Position numbers and translations under genes: made by a program. A DNA stretch of 47,241 nt from Vibrio sp. LaRot3 (GTDB lineage Bacteria; Pseudomonadota; Gammaproteobacteria; Enterobacterales; Vibrionaceae), in NCBI RefSeq assembly GCF_027587025.1, contig NZ_JAPPTI010000019.1, positions 1 through 47,241 on the forward strand, in the 5' to 3' direction. Under the pieces are notes generated by a model. The model saw only the letters and a program-made list of their open reading frames with translations, did no database searches and was not told the DNA's origin. Shown one piece after another: positions 16,085-25,229 of this stretch. Numbering within the stretch: position 1 is the first letter of the stretch; the number at the start of each line of letters is the position of its first letter.

Positions 16085-16448
16085 TGGGATCCCACTAAAT
16101 TAAAAACAAAAGGTCCCACGAGCTCTACAAATTCCAATACAAATCCAAGCTCAATCGCTGAATCCATTCAGATGCGGATAAGTGTTAAAACGCATCAAGC
16201 CGCTAGGGACGTCTAAGGGAGGCGGATTATTCCTTAAAAGCATAAAAAAAGCCAGAAAAAATTGAAATTCATCACAATTTTTTCTCGAAAGAGACGTTTT
16301 GGGGCTAATCCATGTCACATAAGTAGGATAACGTTACTTATTTGCGCATTTATTGTTGGTTTATAAGGCGAACTAAATGGTGCTTTCAGTAGCTTGGTCA
16401 GATTGCGAATGTTATAGTGACGCCAATTTTGTTAGTGAAAAAATAAAG
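16085..16448. other. deaD / rnb divergent regulatory region
   Basis: 364 bases without a supported gene. A perfect 10-bp hairpin (GAAAAAATTG / CAATTTTTTC, arms 16255-16264 and 16275-16284) lies on the deaD side. A 7-bp inverted repeat (ATAAGTA / TACTTAT, 16319-16341) surrounds a TAACGTTA palindrome on the rnb side. The deaD mRNA leader is probably long, as in other gammaproteobacteria (known for the family; not shown here). Confidence 0.45.
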
Positions 16449-18452
16449 ATGTTCCAAGATAACCCTCTACTGGCTCAACTCAAGCAGCAAATTCAAGAAA
16501 ACCTACCTAAGAAAGAAGGCACCATCAAAGCAACTGAAAAAGGCTTTGGCTTTCTAGAAGTAGACAGCAAAACCAGCTTCTTTATCCCACCACCATATAT
16601 GAAGAAATGTATGCATGGCGATAAAGTAAAAGCGATCATTCGTATTGAGAAAGATCGTGAACAAGCTGAACCAGAAGAGTTATTGGAACAAGGCATTACT
16701 CGTTTCATTGGCCGAGTTAAGCTATTTAAAGGCAAACTTAACGTAACGCCGGATCATCCGCAGCTGAAAAAACTATCGCTAAAGGCTAAGACGCAAAAAG
16801 GTCTGAAGAGTGATGATCTAAAAGAAGGTGATTGGGTTGTTGCTCATCTTACTCGCCACCCATTAAAAGGTGATAATGGCTTCTTCGCCGAGATCTCTGA
16901 GAAGATTACTGACGCTGATGACAAAATTGCGCCTTGGTGGGTAACTCTAGCGCAAAACGATCTGCCGAATAGCGAGCCAGCGGGCATCGATAATTGGGAA
17001 ATCAAAGACGACGCCGATTTAGAACGTGTCGATATGACGCACGTACCGTTTGTAACCATTGATGGCGAGTCAACCAAAGATATGGATGACGCCTTGTACG
17101 CGAAGCAGCTAGAAGACGGCAGCTTTGAGCTAACGGTCGCGATTGCCGATCCTACCGCTTACATTACGCCAGACTCTGAGATGGATAAGGTAGCGCGTGA
17201 ACGCGGTTTCACTATTTACTTGCCGGGCCGTAACATTCCTATGTTGCCACGTGACCTAGCGGATGAGCTTTGCTCTCTGATTCAAGATGAAGTTCGCCCA
17301 GCGCTATGCTGCACAGTAACGGTAGCGAAAGATGGCGTAATTGGCGATGACATCAAGTTCTTCGCTGCGAACATCAAATCTCATGCTCGCTTGGCTTATG
17401 ACCATGTCTCAGATTGGCTTGAAACTGGCGAATCTAAAGATTGGCAGCCAAGTGATGAGATCGCACAAATCGTGGCAGACTTGCATAAGTTTGCTCAAGC
17501 TCGCGCAGAATGGCGTGAGAAGAATGCCGTTGTATTCCCGGATCGTCCTGACTACCGTTTTGAGCTTAGTGAAGACAACGATGTTGTGGCCATTCATGCT
17601 GACTTGCGTCGCAGTGCAAACCGTTTGGTTGAAGAGTCAATGATCACTGCGAATATCTGCGCAGGTAAGACTCTACAAGCGAGCTTTAACTCTGGCGTGT
17701 TTAACCATCATGCGGGTATTAAAGCTGAAAAGATTGCTGACGTGATTGAATTGGTTAACCCACAAGGTGATTTGCCATTTACCGCTGAATCTATTGCAAC
17801 TCTAGAAGGTTTTGCTGCAATGCGTCGTTGGTTGGGTGAGCAAGATACTTCATACCTAGATAACCGCATTCGTAAGTACCAAACGTACAGTGAAATTGGT
17901 AATCAGCCATTGCCGCATTACGCGATGGGTCTTGATATCTACGCGACATGGACCTCACCAATCCGTAAATATGGCGATATGATTAACCATCGCATGTTAA
18001 AAGCACACATCCTAGGCAAAGAGCCAGTTCAAACGGCAGATGAAACCGTGGGCGAAGAGCTTGCTCTGCACCGTAAGCATCATAAAATTGCTGAGCGCAA
18101 TGTGGGTGACTGGTTATATGCACGTACTCTTGCAGAAGATCCTGCAAAAGAGACGAAGTTTAATGGTGAGATCTTCGATATTAACCGCGCAGGCATGCGT
18201 GTGCGCTTGTTAGAAAATGGCGCTGCGGCATTCATTCCTGCTTCGTTGATTCTGGCAAACAAAGAGCGTCTAGAGTGCAACGGTGAACAAGGTATGGTTC
18301 TTATTGATAAAGAAACAGTATACCGTTTAGGTGACACGCTAGAGGTGGTACTTGCAGAAGTCAATCAAGAAAACCGTAACCTAGTGGCTAAGCCAACCCA
18401 AATTTTCGCCGAGCCAGCGAAGGTAGAGCAGGCAGCACCTAAAGCTGAATAA
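16449..18452 (+). CDS. rnb: Exoribonuclease II (RNase II)
   Basis: A 667-residue 3'-to-5' processive exoribonuclease. The frame is open from 16377, but the protein typical of RNase II starts MFQDNPLLAQLKQQ at ATG 16449, as in E. coli, so this start is used. Domain order: cold-shock domains (KGFGFLEVD and IPPPYMKK), the RNB catalytic domain with the acidic cluster in DGESTKDMDDALYA, then a C-terminal S1 domain. It degrades unstructured mRNA ends. It lies divergent from the helicase deaD, giving an RNA-metabolism pair on opposite strands. A terminator follows 26 bases downstream. Confidence 0.96.
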   Translation: MFQDNPLLAQLKQQIQENLPKKEGTIKATEKGFGFLEVDSKTSFFIPPPYMKKCMHGDKVKAIIRIEKDREQAEPEELLEQGITRFIGRVKLFKGKLNVTPDHPQLKKLSLKAKTQKGLKSDDLKEGDWVVAHLTRHPLKGDNGFFAEISEKITDADDKIAPWWVTLAQNDLPNSEPAGIDNWEIKDDADLERVDMTHVPFVTIDGESTKDMDDALYAKQLEDGSFELTVAIADPTAYITPDSEMDKVARERGFTIYLPGRNIPMLPRDLADELCSLIQDEVRPALCCTVTVAKDGVIGDDIKFFAANIKSHARLAYDHVSDWLETGESKDWQPSDEIAQIVADLHKFAQARAEWREKNAVVFPDRPDYRFELSEDNDVVAIHADLRRSANRLVEESMITANICAGKTLQASFNSGVFNHHAGIKAEKIADVIELVNPQGDLPFTAESIATLEGFAAMRRWLGEQDTSYLDNRIRKYQTYSEIGNQPLPHYAMGLDIYATWTSPIRKYGDMINHRMLKAHILGKEPVQTADETVGEELALHRKHHKIAERNVGDWLYARTLAEDPAKETKFNGEIFDINRAGMRVRLLENGAAAFIPASLILANKERLECNGEQGMVLIDKETVYRLGDTLEVVLAEVNQENRNLVAKPTQIFAEPAKVEQAAPKAE

Positions 18453-18478
18453 GCTCGATATCAAATGAGTCATTAAAC

Positions 18479-18508
18479 ATCCCTCGACAGTGTCGGGGGA
18501 TTTTTTTT
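18479..18508 (+). terminator. Intrinsic terminator of rnb
   Basis: An 11-bp stem (ATCCCTCGACA with TGTCGGGGGAT, one G-T pair) with a one-base G apex at 18490 (effectively a slightly shorter stem with a small loop), followed by eight T. Confidence 0.9.
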
Positions 18509-18591
18509 ATGCCATGCATTAAATAGTACCCCATTCCTTTTGTTTCAAACTTTGATAGACTTCCTCATCTTGCAATGGTTTGGTGTGGCAG

Positions 18592-19632
18592 ATGACAGGA
18601 ATATTAGATAGTACGGCAAATTTAAGGCGCAGAGTGTTAAAAGGTCTGTGTCTCAACTTGGGGTTTGCTGCGCTGGTATTAGGCCTTGGTAATCTATTTT
18701 TCTTTGAAGTAAAAGCACCAATGTTGGGCGTTCTAGAGCTAGGTTATTGTTCACTTTCGTTCTGGATGCTGCTAGACATCAAGTCTAAGCCAGTAAGAGG
18801 GTGGTTTTTACCTTGCCACACTTTTATTTTAGCAACTCTAGTTATATATGGGACGACCGTACATACCATCCAAAGTATGTTGTTTTTATGGTCTTTGGCA
18901 TTGCCAACAGTTTTCTATCTAGCTTTGGGTAAACGTGTCGCCGTAGTTACAAGCGCTGTTTTTCTTGTCACTGAAACGTGCATCGTTATCGGCGCTCTTT
19001 CAAACACAGTAATCAACCCAGAGATGGTATTGGCGAATTTTTCGCTAGCTTATGTATGTGTATGGGTTATCTCGCACGTTTATGAAGCCAGCAGAGAGAA
19101 AGCCGTCAACGAATTAAGGCACATGGCACTGCATGACCCTTTAACTCAAGCGTTAAATCGCAGAGCATTAGTCCACCAACTTAAACATCAAGCAGGCTCG
19201 ATTGATTACCTATTGATGTTTGACGTTGACGATTTTAAGCACATCAATGATTCATTGGGACATGAAGGTGGAGATGACGTACTTAAAGCGGTCGTCGAAA
19301 GGTTACAAAACGCGTGTGGCCCAGAACACGTGTATCGAACCGGAGGTGAAGAGTTTATTGTCACTATCGGGGATAACTTGCCTAAAGATGAATGCATAAA
19401 TTGTTTTGTACATCAGATTCAGTCGGTTATCGGCGACTCTTCGATTGTGGCTTCTAAAAATGATATACACGTGACGTTTAGCGGTGGTTTGGTTAAAAAT
19501 GCACATTTCCTCTCGGAAGACCAAATCTTAACTGGCGCGGATGAAAACCTCTATCTCGCCAAGAAAAACGGTAAGAACCGAGTCTTCTATCATGAATCGC
19601 TATTAGATACTCAACATTGCCTTGGTGCATAG
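18592..19632 (+). CDS. Membrane-bound diguanylate cyclase (GGDEF)
   Basis: A 346-residue protein making c-di-GMP. The N-terminal ~180 residues contain about five to six hydrophobic segments forming a membrane sensor, and a linker with EASREKA leads to the GGDEF domain. The catalytic domain has LTQALNRRAL, FDVDDFKHINDSLGHEGGD and an intact GGEEF. The inhibitory I-site RxxD expected just before GGEEF is absent. The frame opens at a TTG (18580) and a GTG (18583); ATG 18592 is the first ATG, but ribosome-site support is weak for all, so the start is uncertain. It stands alone behind the rnb terminator. Confidence 0.88.
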   Translation: MTGILDSTANLRRRVLKGLCLNLGFAALVLGLGNLFFFEVKAPMLGVLELGYCSLSFWMLLDIKSKPVRGWFLPCHTFILATLVIYGTTVHTIQSMLFLWSLALPTVFYLALGKRVAVVTSAVFLVTETCIVIGALSNTVINPEMVLANFSLAYVCVWVISHVYEASREKAVNELRHMALHDPLTQALNRRALVHQLKHQAGSIDYLLMFDVDDFKHINDSLGHEGGDDVLKAVVERLQNACGPEHVYRTGGEEFIVTIGDNLPKDECINCFVHQIQSVIGDSSIVASKNDIHVTFSGGLVKNAHFLSEDQILTGADENLYLAKKNGKNRVFYHESLLDTQHCLGA

Positions 19633-19784
19633 ATGTACAGCAATACATCATGGAGTTTTCTTTGATGGTATCTGCGGCCTTGTCATTCCTGATTATTGGG
19701 TGATCTGTTGCACAAAAATAGATAATTTATTGATCTTTTAAGAAATTGAGAGCGTGAGTCACGTATTATTGCCCGCTATTAAAT

Positions 19785-19820
19785 AGGCCTTACTTTATAA
19801 ACAATGTGAGGCCTTTTTTA
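19785..19820 (+). terminator. Intrinsic terminator, 150 bases after the diguanylate cyclase gene
   Basis: A 9-bp stem (AGGCCTTAC with GTGAGGCCT, one G-T pair), 12-base loop and T-run. The distance from the stop codon (152 bases) leaves room for a 3' UTR or an unrecognised small RNA in 19633-19784. Confidence 0.7.
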
Positions 19821-19863
19821 TTTCACCCCAAGCAAAACCAATAACAACGCAGTAGGCTAATGC

Positions 19864-22047
19864 ATGGACCAGTTTGTCTTAATACTAAAGATCGGTATTT
19901 TGGTCTTTTCTCTGTTCGCAATGTTGTCGTTTAAAGGCGAAAAATCAAATGCGAAGCAGGCGACCAAAGAATTACTTGATGATGATTTTACCACTCCCGC
20001 GAGTGCTCATGAGCTCGATATTCTTCGAGATGTTCATAATATAAAAACAACCGAAACCATCTACACCGCTGTCATTGAAGGCGACCTCGTTATGAGAGAG
20101 TTGAGTTCAAATATGGGTGGGGGTGAGCAGCTTATTACCATTGGCGGCGTAATGGTTGAGTTGCCATATCATGAAATAATAGCCTACTTGGAAGAGACCG
20201 CGTTTCCGCCTGAAAATATTATGTGTAAAGTGGCTTCGTATGACGGCAAGGTATACGTTCTAACACTTCAAGACTACTGGTTGGGTTCTGGTGAACAGCA
20301 AACAGGACATGACGCACAGTATGTTGTGGAACCGGGTGCCGAGTTCGAATTAGATTCTTCGGTAGCCACAGAACCGAACTCAACATATCCAGCGAGCAAA
20401 CCTGCTCAGTCTGAAATCAAAGTGGAAGAAATGAAGTCCAATGTTGAGGTCTTGAGTGAGCGAAAAGCGACAGAAGTTGAACAGTGGTATTTTGACCCGG
20501 CAAAACCAGGTTTTGGATGGATGGCGGGCGTTATTGCTTTAGGTCTACTCTTTGCTTTCTTCATTGAAGACGCGAGCCCTGATAGCGCTGGTGTGATCGT
20601 ATTCTTCTACTTGTTTATCACAGTGATTCTATTGTGGTTGTGGAACAAAGGCGCTAAGCGAGTTCGCCAAGAGTACACCATTACTAAAATGCGCGGTGAG
20701 ATAGAGTCAATCAACGATTACCACGAGATTAAGTGTATTCGTATCCAGCGTCCGACGAACTGGAAGAAGTACGATGAGTATTCGATTCCAGAACAATGGT
20801 TGGATAAGACGCCATTGAATAAAACCACGTCCTTTGAAGTTTGTGTTGAACTTGGTCAAGTAGTCAGTGTTCAGCCGTATTATTCGATTGAACAGCAAGC
20901 AAAGACGACCAACAAATCTGCAAACTTGCACCTTAGATATATGGCGTTGAGCTTTATTGTCTCAAGTTTATTCTTCTTCATGTTCATGGGGCCAGCTAAG
21001 CTTACGACTATTTTTGGCATGTTGTCCCACCCAGAGTTAGATCCTATTGCAAAGCAAAGCCAGTTTGTTGAAGCGGCTAATGTTGGTCAGCGAGTTTCAA
21101 TAGAGTCAATCGCTGCTGTGTGTGCTGATAACTATACCTCTAGCTATAACTCAGGGGTTTGTTCTAGCTATGGTGTGTTTGATGCCTTACCGCAAGTGGA
21201 TATTAAAGCGATCAGTGAGCCGTTCATTGTTAAGCTGTGGCATATCAATGATGATGTGCCAAAGCGCAGAATTGGCAATAGCGCTTACTTAATGCTTTCT
21301 TCTTACGCACGAATTTATGGTCAAACACTTGAGCCACAATACAACATCGTCTCTATCAATAGAGCGGCGATTGCTAAGTGGGCTAAGTGGGTTGAAATTA
21401 ATCCAACGCTGAAAGGTTTCAAGCAGAGTAAGCAGGAACTGGTAAGACTTTGGCAGTCGTTGTCTGAAGATGAAAGCTGTGAAAGTGATGCATGCTGGCA
21501 AGAAATTCTGGCGCATGATCTTGAAGATGTTGGCGAGAATGATTACGTCAAACGTTACAAAGTGAGCGATTTGATGGCAATGAAAGGCGAAGCGGTGGAT
21601 ATCGTTATTGCTCAGTGGATGAAAGCGGTGAACGATGCTCAGAAGCAAGCGGCATCGCAATCGAATGTCGTTGTGCACTTAGTTAACCATGACAGCGAGC
21701 CAACAGCATGGGACAAACTTAAAGAATACCGCGGTAGTGGTAACGCAGTAAGCAGTGATAAAACGTTCAAGCGTCGCTACCTTGAGGGCGTGATTAAGAT
21801 GGTGACTGAGCAGCAATCTCTCGCATTAGATTATGGCGTAGTGGTTGATGTGGCTGAGCAAGACCAACAAACGCATTTGTACGTTGATACAAGTTATACA
21901 GAAGACAAGTTTGTTAAAAACCTTATTCAGTTAGGCATGGTTTTCGGTCTATTACTGATCGGTTTAATCTTGGCGCTACTGGCTTGGATGGATGCAAGAT
22001 CACTGCACGCTAGTAATAGTTCTAAGCAGACGGCTTGGGTATCGTAA
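19864..22047 (+). CDS. IgaA/YrfF/UmoB-like membrane protein
   Basis: A 727-residue inner-membrane protein with the IgaA architecture. TM1 is at ~5-22, a cytoplasmic domain follows to ~215, TM2/TM3 are at ~219-263, a second cytoplasmic domain has a CIRIQRPTNW stretch comparable to IgaA, TM4 is at ~358-380, a periplasmic domain spans ~385-685, and TM5 is at ~688-710. The periplasmic part has two Cys pairs (C420/C433 and C539/C544), mirroring the two conserved pairs of enterobacterial IgaA. In enterobacteria IgaA restrains the RcsC/RcsD phosphorelay; no Rcs gene is in this window. The residue-level similarity is modest, so the family call is from topology, motif order and the Cys pattern. Confidence 0.7.
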   Translation: MDQFVLILKIGILVFSLFAMLSFKGEKSNAKQATKELLDDDFTTPASAHELDILRDVHNIKTTETIYTAVIEGDLVMRELSSNMGGGEQLITIGGVMVELPYHEIIAYLEETAFPPENIMCKVASYDGKVYVLTLQDYWLGSGEQQTGHDAQYVVEPGAEFELDSSVATEPNSTYPASKPAQSEIKVEEMKSNVEVLSERKATEVEQWYFDPAKPGFGWMAGVIALGLLFAFFIEDASPDSAGVIVFFYLFITVILLWLWNKGAKRVRQEYTITKMRGEIESINDYHEIKCIRIQRPTNWKKYDEYSIPEQWLDKTPLNKTTSFEVCVELGQVVSVQPYYSIEQQAKTTNKSANLHLRYMALSFIVSSLFFFMFMGPAKLTTIFGMLSHPELDPIAKQSQFVEAANVGQRVSIESIAAVCADNYTSSYNSGVCSSYGVFDALPQVDIKAISEPFIVKLWHINDDVPKRRIGNSAYLMLSSYARIYGQTLEPQYNIVSINRAAIAKWAKWVEINPTLKGFKQSKQELVRLWQSLSEDESCESDACWQEILAHDLEDVGENDYVKRYKVSDLMAMKGEAVDIVIAQWMKAVNDAQKQAASQSNVVVHLVNHDSEPTAWDKLKEYRGSGNAVSSDKTFKRRYLEGVIKMVTEQQSLALDYGVVVDVAEQDQQTHLYVDTSYTEDKFVKNLIQLGMVFGLLLIGLILALLAWMDARSLHASNSSKQTAWVS

Positions 22048-22071
22048 GTTGCAATACTAATTGTTATAAAT

Positions 22072-22095
22072 CAAAGGGCTCGTAAGAGCCCTTTG
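22072..22095. terminator. Bidirectional intrinsic terminator
   Basis: Perfect 10-bp stem CAAAGGGCTC / GAGCCCTTTG with GTAA loop, between the convergent IgaA-like gene and hutD. Confidence 0.75.
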
Positions 22096-22120
22096 TTGTA
22101 TCCATTGTAAATAAAAGCGT

Positions 22121-22906
22121 TTACTCCGCAGGGTAAACCATGGGGAAGCCAAGAGTGGGGTGCTCAGAAATAATGGATTGGTAGCCGTAAACGGATTCAA
22201 TCATTTCACTTGTCAGCGCTTGCCACGGTGGATTATCACAAACGAGCTTACCTTGGTGCAGAATGACTAAGCGGTCAGAATATTGCGCCGCAAGGTTAAG
22301 ATCATGCAATACTACAACGACGGCAGCATGGTGATTTTTCGCCATATCACGAGCGATCTTAAGGGTGTTGTGCTGGTGGGCGAGATCTAATGCAGACGTG
22401 GGTTCATCTAACATTAAAATCTTTTTGCCTTCTGACTGGTCAAGTTGGACCAAAACACGCGCTAAATGTAGTCTTTGCTTTTCTCCCCCCGACAGAGATG
22501 GATAAAGTCTTTTCCCAAGATGAGCGACATCCGTCATCAGCATATATTTATCCGCTAATGCTTTGGCGTGCTTATTCGGTACATTAAGTGGAATTGCCCC
22601 TAGCTCAACCACTTCTTGAGCCAAGAAAGGAAAGCTTAACGTACTGTGTTGAGGCAACATTCCGACATGCTTAGCGAGTTCGCTCGCTTGCCAATCTTGC
22701 TTCGCTTGATCGAAAATCCGAATATCATTGTTTGAAGGGATTTCGCCGCACAGTAGTTTAAGCAGAGTACTTTTCCCCGCACCATTTGGACCAAGTAATG
22801 CGGTTACTTCACCGGCTTTGATCTCAATGTCGACTTCATTCAAGACTTTGCGTTTTCCGTAGGTAACAGAAAGGTTGTTACCGCTTAAAACGACGTGATT
22901 TGTCAT
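22121..22906 (-). CDS. hutD: HutD, heme ABC transporter ATPase
   Basis: A 261-residue HmuV/HutD-type ATPase powering heme import through HutC. Motifs: Walker A GPNGAGKST, signature LSGGEKQR, Walker B ILMLDEPTSALDL, and H-loop in VVLHDLN. It is the last gene of tonB1-exbB1-exbD1-hutB-hutC-hutD and overlaps the end of hutC by 4 bases. Confidence 0.94.
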   Translation of the reverse strand: MTNHVVLSGNNLSVTYGKRKVLNEVDIEIKAGEVTALLGPNGAGKSTLLKLLCGEIPSNNDIRIFDQAKQDWQASELAKHVGMLPQHSTLSFPFLAQEVVELGAIPLNVPNKHAKALADKYMLMTDVAHLGKRLYPSLSGGEKQRLHLARVLVQLDQSEGKKILMLDEPTSALDLAHQHNTLKIARDMAKNHHAAVVVVLHDLNLAAQYSDRLVILHQGKLVCDNPPWQALTSEMIESVYGYQSIISEHPTLGFPMVYPAE

Positions 22907-23940
22907 AAAATGCGTCCTTTTTGTTGGAATAACAAGTAAAGGAAGAATGGCGCACCGATAATGGCGGTTACGATACCTACAGGCAGTTCCGCAGGGGCAA
23001 CGGCGACGCGAGCAAACATATCAGCACCAGTGAGCAGTAACGCGCCCATCAACGCAGAGATAGGAATCAAAGTTCGATGGTCTGGCCCAGAAAGCATGCG
23101 AACAAGATGCGGGATCACGAGGCCAATAAAGCCGATCATACCGGAAACACTGACTGTCACACCAACACCTACAGCGGTGAGTAAAATTAGCTGACGCTTT
23201 AACTTTTGTACTGGAATGCCAAGGTGATTAGCTTCTGCTTCGCCAAGCAATAGAGCGTTTAAAGCCAAAGATTTGCGCATAAAGCAAAACAGTAAGACAA
23301 GTAAAGCCGCTGAGCAAAGTAGGATGTTTTGCCAATTAGCACCAGCTAAAGAGCCCATCGACCATAACGAAAGATCTCGCAGCATTTGGTCGTCGGCAAT
23401 GAAGTTTAGATAACCAATCCCCGCACCAGATAGCGCGCTGATAGCGACACCCGCTAATAGCATAATGGTCACAGATGTGCCCATCTTGCTTGTGCCTAAG
23501 TGATACACAACAATTGTGGTTAGTGCGCCACCAAAAAAGGCGAAAATGGGTACCGCGGCAAAGTTCATCAATTGCGGGTAAGCTTGGCTTATCTCGCCAA
23601 ATAGTACGATAGCGATGGCAGCACCCAATGCAGCCCCCGCTGATACGCCAATTATACCCGGTTCTGCGAGGGGGTTTCTAAATAGCCCTTGCATCACTGT
23701 GCCGCAGACAGCCAATATCGCACCAACTAACATACACAATACTGTTCGAGGGAACCGAATTTCGTGAATCACTAGGTTAATGTGCGGAGCGAGTTGGTTA
23801 TTGGTCGTGAATAAACTGGTGAGGCTATCGATAAAACTGATGTTCATCGGTCCTATGGTGACGGAGCTTACAGCCGTCACCAATAGAGCGAAACTAAATA
23901 TCAGCAGTGTTATCGACAGTGGAACATGTCTTAACAGCAT
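22903..23940 (-). CDS. hutC: HutC, heme ABC transporter permease
   Basis: A 345-residue FecCD-family permease with about ten membrane segments. Visible family stretches are RFPRTVLCMLVGAILAVCGTVMQGLFRNPLAEPGIIG (shown here only as the region of residues ~60-100) and GxIGFIGLVIPHLVR near the C-terminus, which contacts the ATPase. It forms the inner-membrane channel for heme delivered by HutB. It sits 10 bases after hutB and overlaps hutD by 4 bases, the same order as V. cholerae hutBCD. Confidence 0.94.
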   Translation of the reverse strand: MLLRHVPLSITLLIFSFALLVTAVSSVTIGPMNISFIDSLTSLFTTNNQLAPHINLVIHEIRFPRTVLCMLVGAILAVCGTVMQGLFRNPLAEPGIIGVSAGAALGAAIAIVLFGEISQAYPQLMNFAAVPIFAFFGGALTTIVVYHLGTSKMGTSVTIMLLAGVAISALSGAGIGYLNFIADDQMLRDLSLWSMGSLAGANWQNILLCSAALLVLLFCFMRKSLALNALLLGEAEANHLGIPVQKLKRQLILLTAVGVGVTVSVSGMIGFIGLVIPHLVRMLSGPDHRTLIPISALMGALLLTGADMFARVAVAPAELPVGIVTAIIGAPFFLYLLFQQKGRIL

Positions 23941-23950
23941 ACAAACCTTA

Positions 23951-24799
23951 TTACTGGCTGAGAATAGCGCTTAGGCGTTGTGCTTCTTCTAGGCTTTTTA
24001 GACCTAAGCCACCAACCAATGCATGACCATCAATAGTGACGATGTTTTTGGTTTTGCCTGCTGGTGTTGCCGAGAGCATTGGCATCGCTTTAAGAATGGC
24101 ATCAGCGCTGCCCATTTTTTGGTAACTGCGACCGCTTACCAAAATTACGTCTGGCTGCATTTCAAGCATGGCTTCAACAGAAAGCGGTTTGTATGACTCG
24201 AGTTGATTGGCTGCTGGGTTAATACCGCCAGCAAGTTCGATGATTGCATTTGGTGTGGTTTTACTACCTGCTACATTGGCAGGGCGACCTTCGTGAATGA
24301 GTAAGAACAGTACTTTTTTCACTTCCGTTTGTTGGGCTTTTGCTTGGTTTAGCAGTTCAATTTTAGATTCAATGTCTTGTTTCACTTTCGCCGCTTGCGC
24401 TTCACTGTGAGTGAGCTTAGCGATTTGATCAACTCGTTGTAGAAGCCCCTCTGGTGTAGCTTCTGTATTGACGATATCAACACTCACACCCGCAGATTTA
24501 AGCTGTGCTAGAGCGGTATCTGGCCCCATCTCATCGGAGCCAACAAGCTTGGTAGGTCCCATGGCCAATAGACCTTCAGCAGAGAGCTGTCGGTGATAGC
24601 CGACTTTAGGAAGCTGCGCTCCATCAGGTAGCTGGCTTGTCACATCCACAGCGATCAATTGATCTTGTTGGCCTAAAGCAATCATAAGTTCCGTTACGGC
24701 GGCGCCAGCACTGATGATGCGTTCTTTCGCGAAAGAAACGGGCGCAAATGCTACGAGAGAGGCGAGGGCTAATCCTTTAATCAATGTTGTTTTTTTCAT
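23951..24799 (-). CDS. hutB: HutB, periplasmic heme-binding protein
   Basis: A 282-residue substrate-binding protein of the heme (HmuT/HutB) type. Residues 1-24 are a cleavable signal peptide ending VSFA with no lipobox Cys, so it is soluble in the periplasm. ISAGAAVTELMIALG and the VAGSKTTPNAIIELAGGINPA region are typical of the family. It picks up heme released by TonB-dependent receptors and passes it to HutC. It follows exbD1 by 10 bases in the operon. Confidence 0.93.
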   Translation of the reverse strand: MKKTTLIKGLALASLVAFAPVSFAKERIISAGAAVTELMIALGQQDQLIAVDVTSQLPDGAQLPKVGYHRQLSAEGLLAMGPTKLVGSDEMGPDTALAQLKSAGVSVDIVNTEATPEGLLQRVDQIAKLTHSEAQAAKVKQDIESKIELLNQAKAQQTEVKKVLFLLIHEGRPANVAGSKTTPNAIIELAGGINPAANQLESYKPLSVEAMLEMQPDVILVSGRSYQKMGSADAILKAMPMLSATPAGKTKNIVTIDGHALVGGLGLKSLEEAQRLSAILSQ

Positions 24800-24809
24800 G
24801 TTGAGCTCA

Positions 24810-25229
24810 TTAGTTATTCGGTTTGTCTTCAGTCAAAAGCTGTGTCGCTTCTATGCCATTTTCTTGTAAGAAAGCGAGCACTCTAACTAAATGCTGAATA
24901 TCAGCGGTTTTCTCAGCACCAATGACGATGGGCTGTGAATTTGATTTGTATTGTTCAAGCAGTGCGAGGGTAAAGTTTTCCCAGTCGATATACTCTTTGC
25001 CATCAATCGCCCAATGAGGTTTGGCATCTAAGATATTGATGCTCATCGAGCGAGTGTCGACTTCGGCAACCGCTTGTGAATCAGTGGTGGGTAAGTCAAC
25101 CTCAAGAGATTCGAGTTTGACCGCGGCAGTTAGCATCAAGAAAACCATGACGATAAAGATGATATCGAGCAAAGGGGTAAGGTCGGGTGTTAACCCATAG
25201 TTTTGCTTTTCTTGAGAGGCTTTGATCAT
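24810..25229 (-). CDS. exbD1: ExbD1, TonB-complex proton channel subunit
   Basis: A 139-residue protein with a short cytoplasmic N-terminus, one membrane helix carrying the essential Asp (in TPLLDIIFIVMVFLML), and a periplasmic domain. With ExbB1 it converts the proton gradient to TonB1 motion. It overlaps the end of exbB1 by 4 bases. Confidence 0.93.
   Translation of the reverse strand: MIKASQEKQNYGLTPDLTPLLDIIFIVMVFLMLTAAVKLESLEVDLPTTDSQAVAEVDTRSMSINILDAKPHWAIDGKEYIDWENFTLALLEQYKSNSQPIVIGAEKTADIQHLVRVLAFLQENGIEATQLLTEDKPNN

Noticed and set aside
16377..16448. N-terminal extension of RNase II from the upstream ATG
   Set aside because: The family N-terminus begins at 16449; the extension has no similarity to known RNase II.
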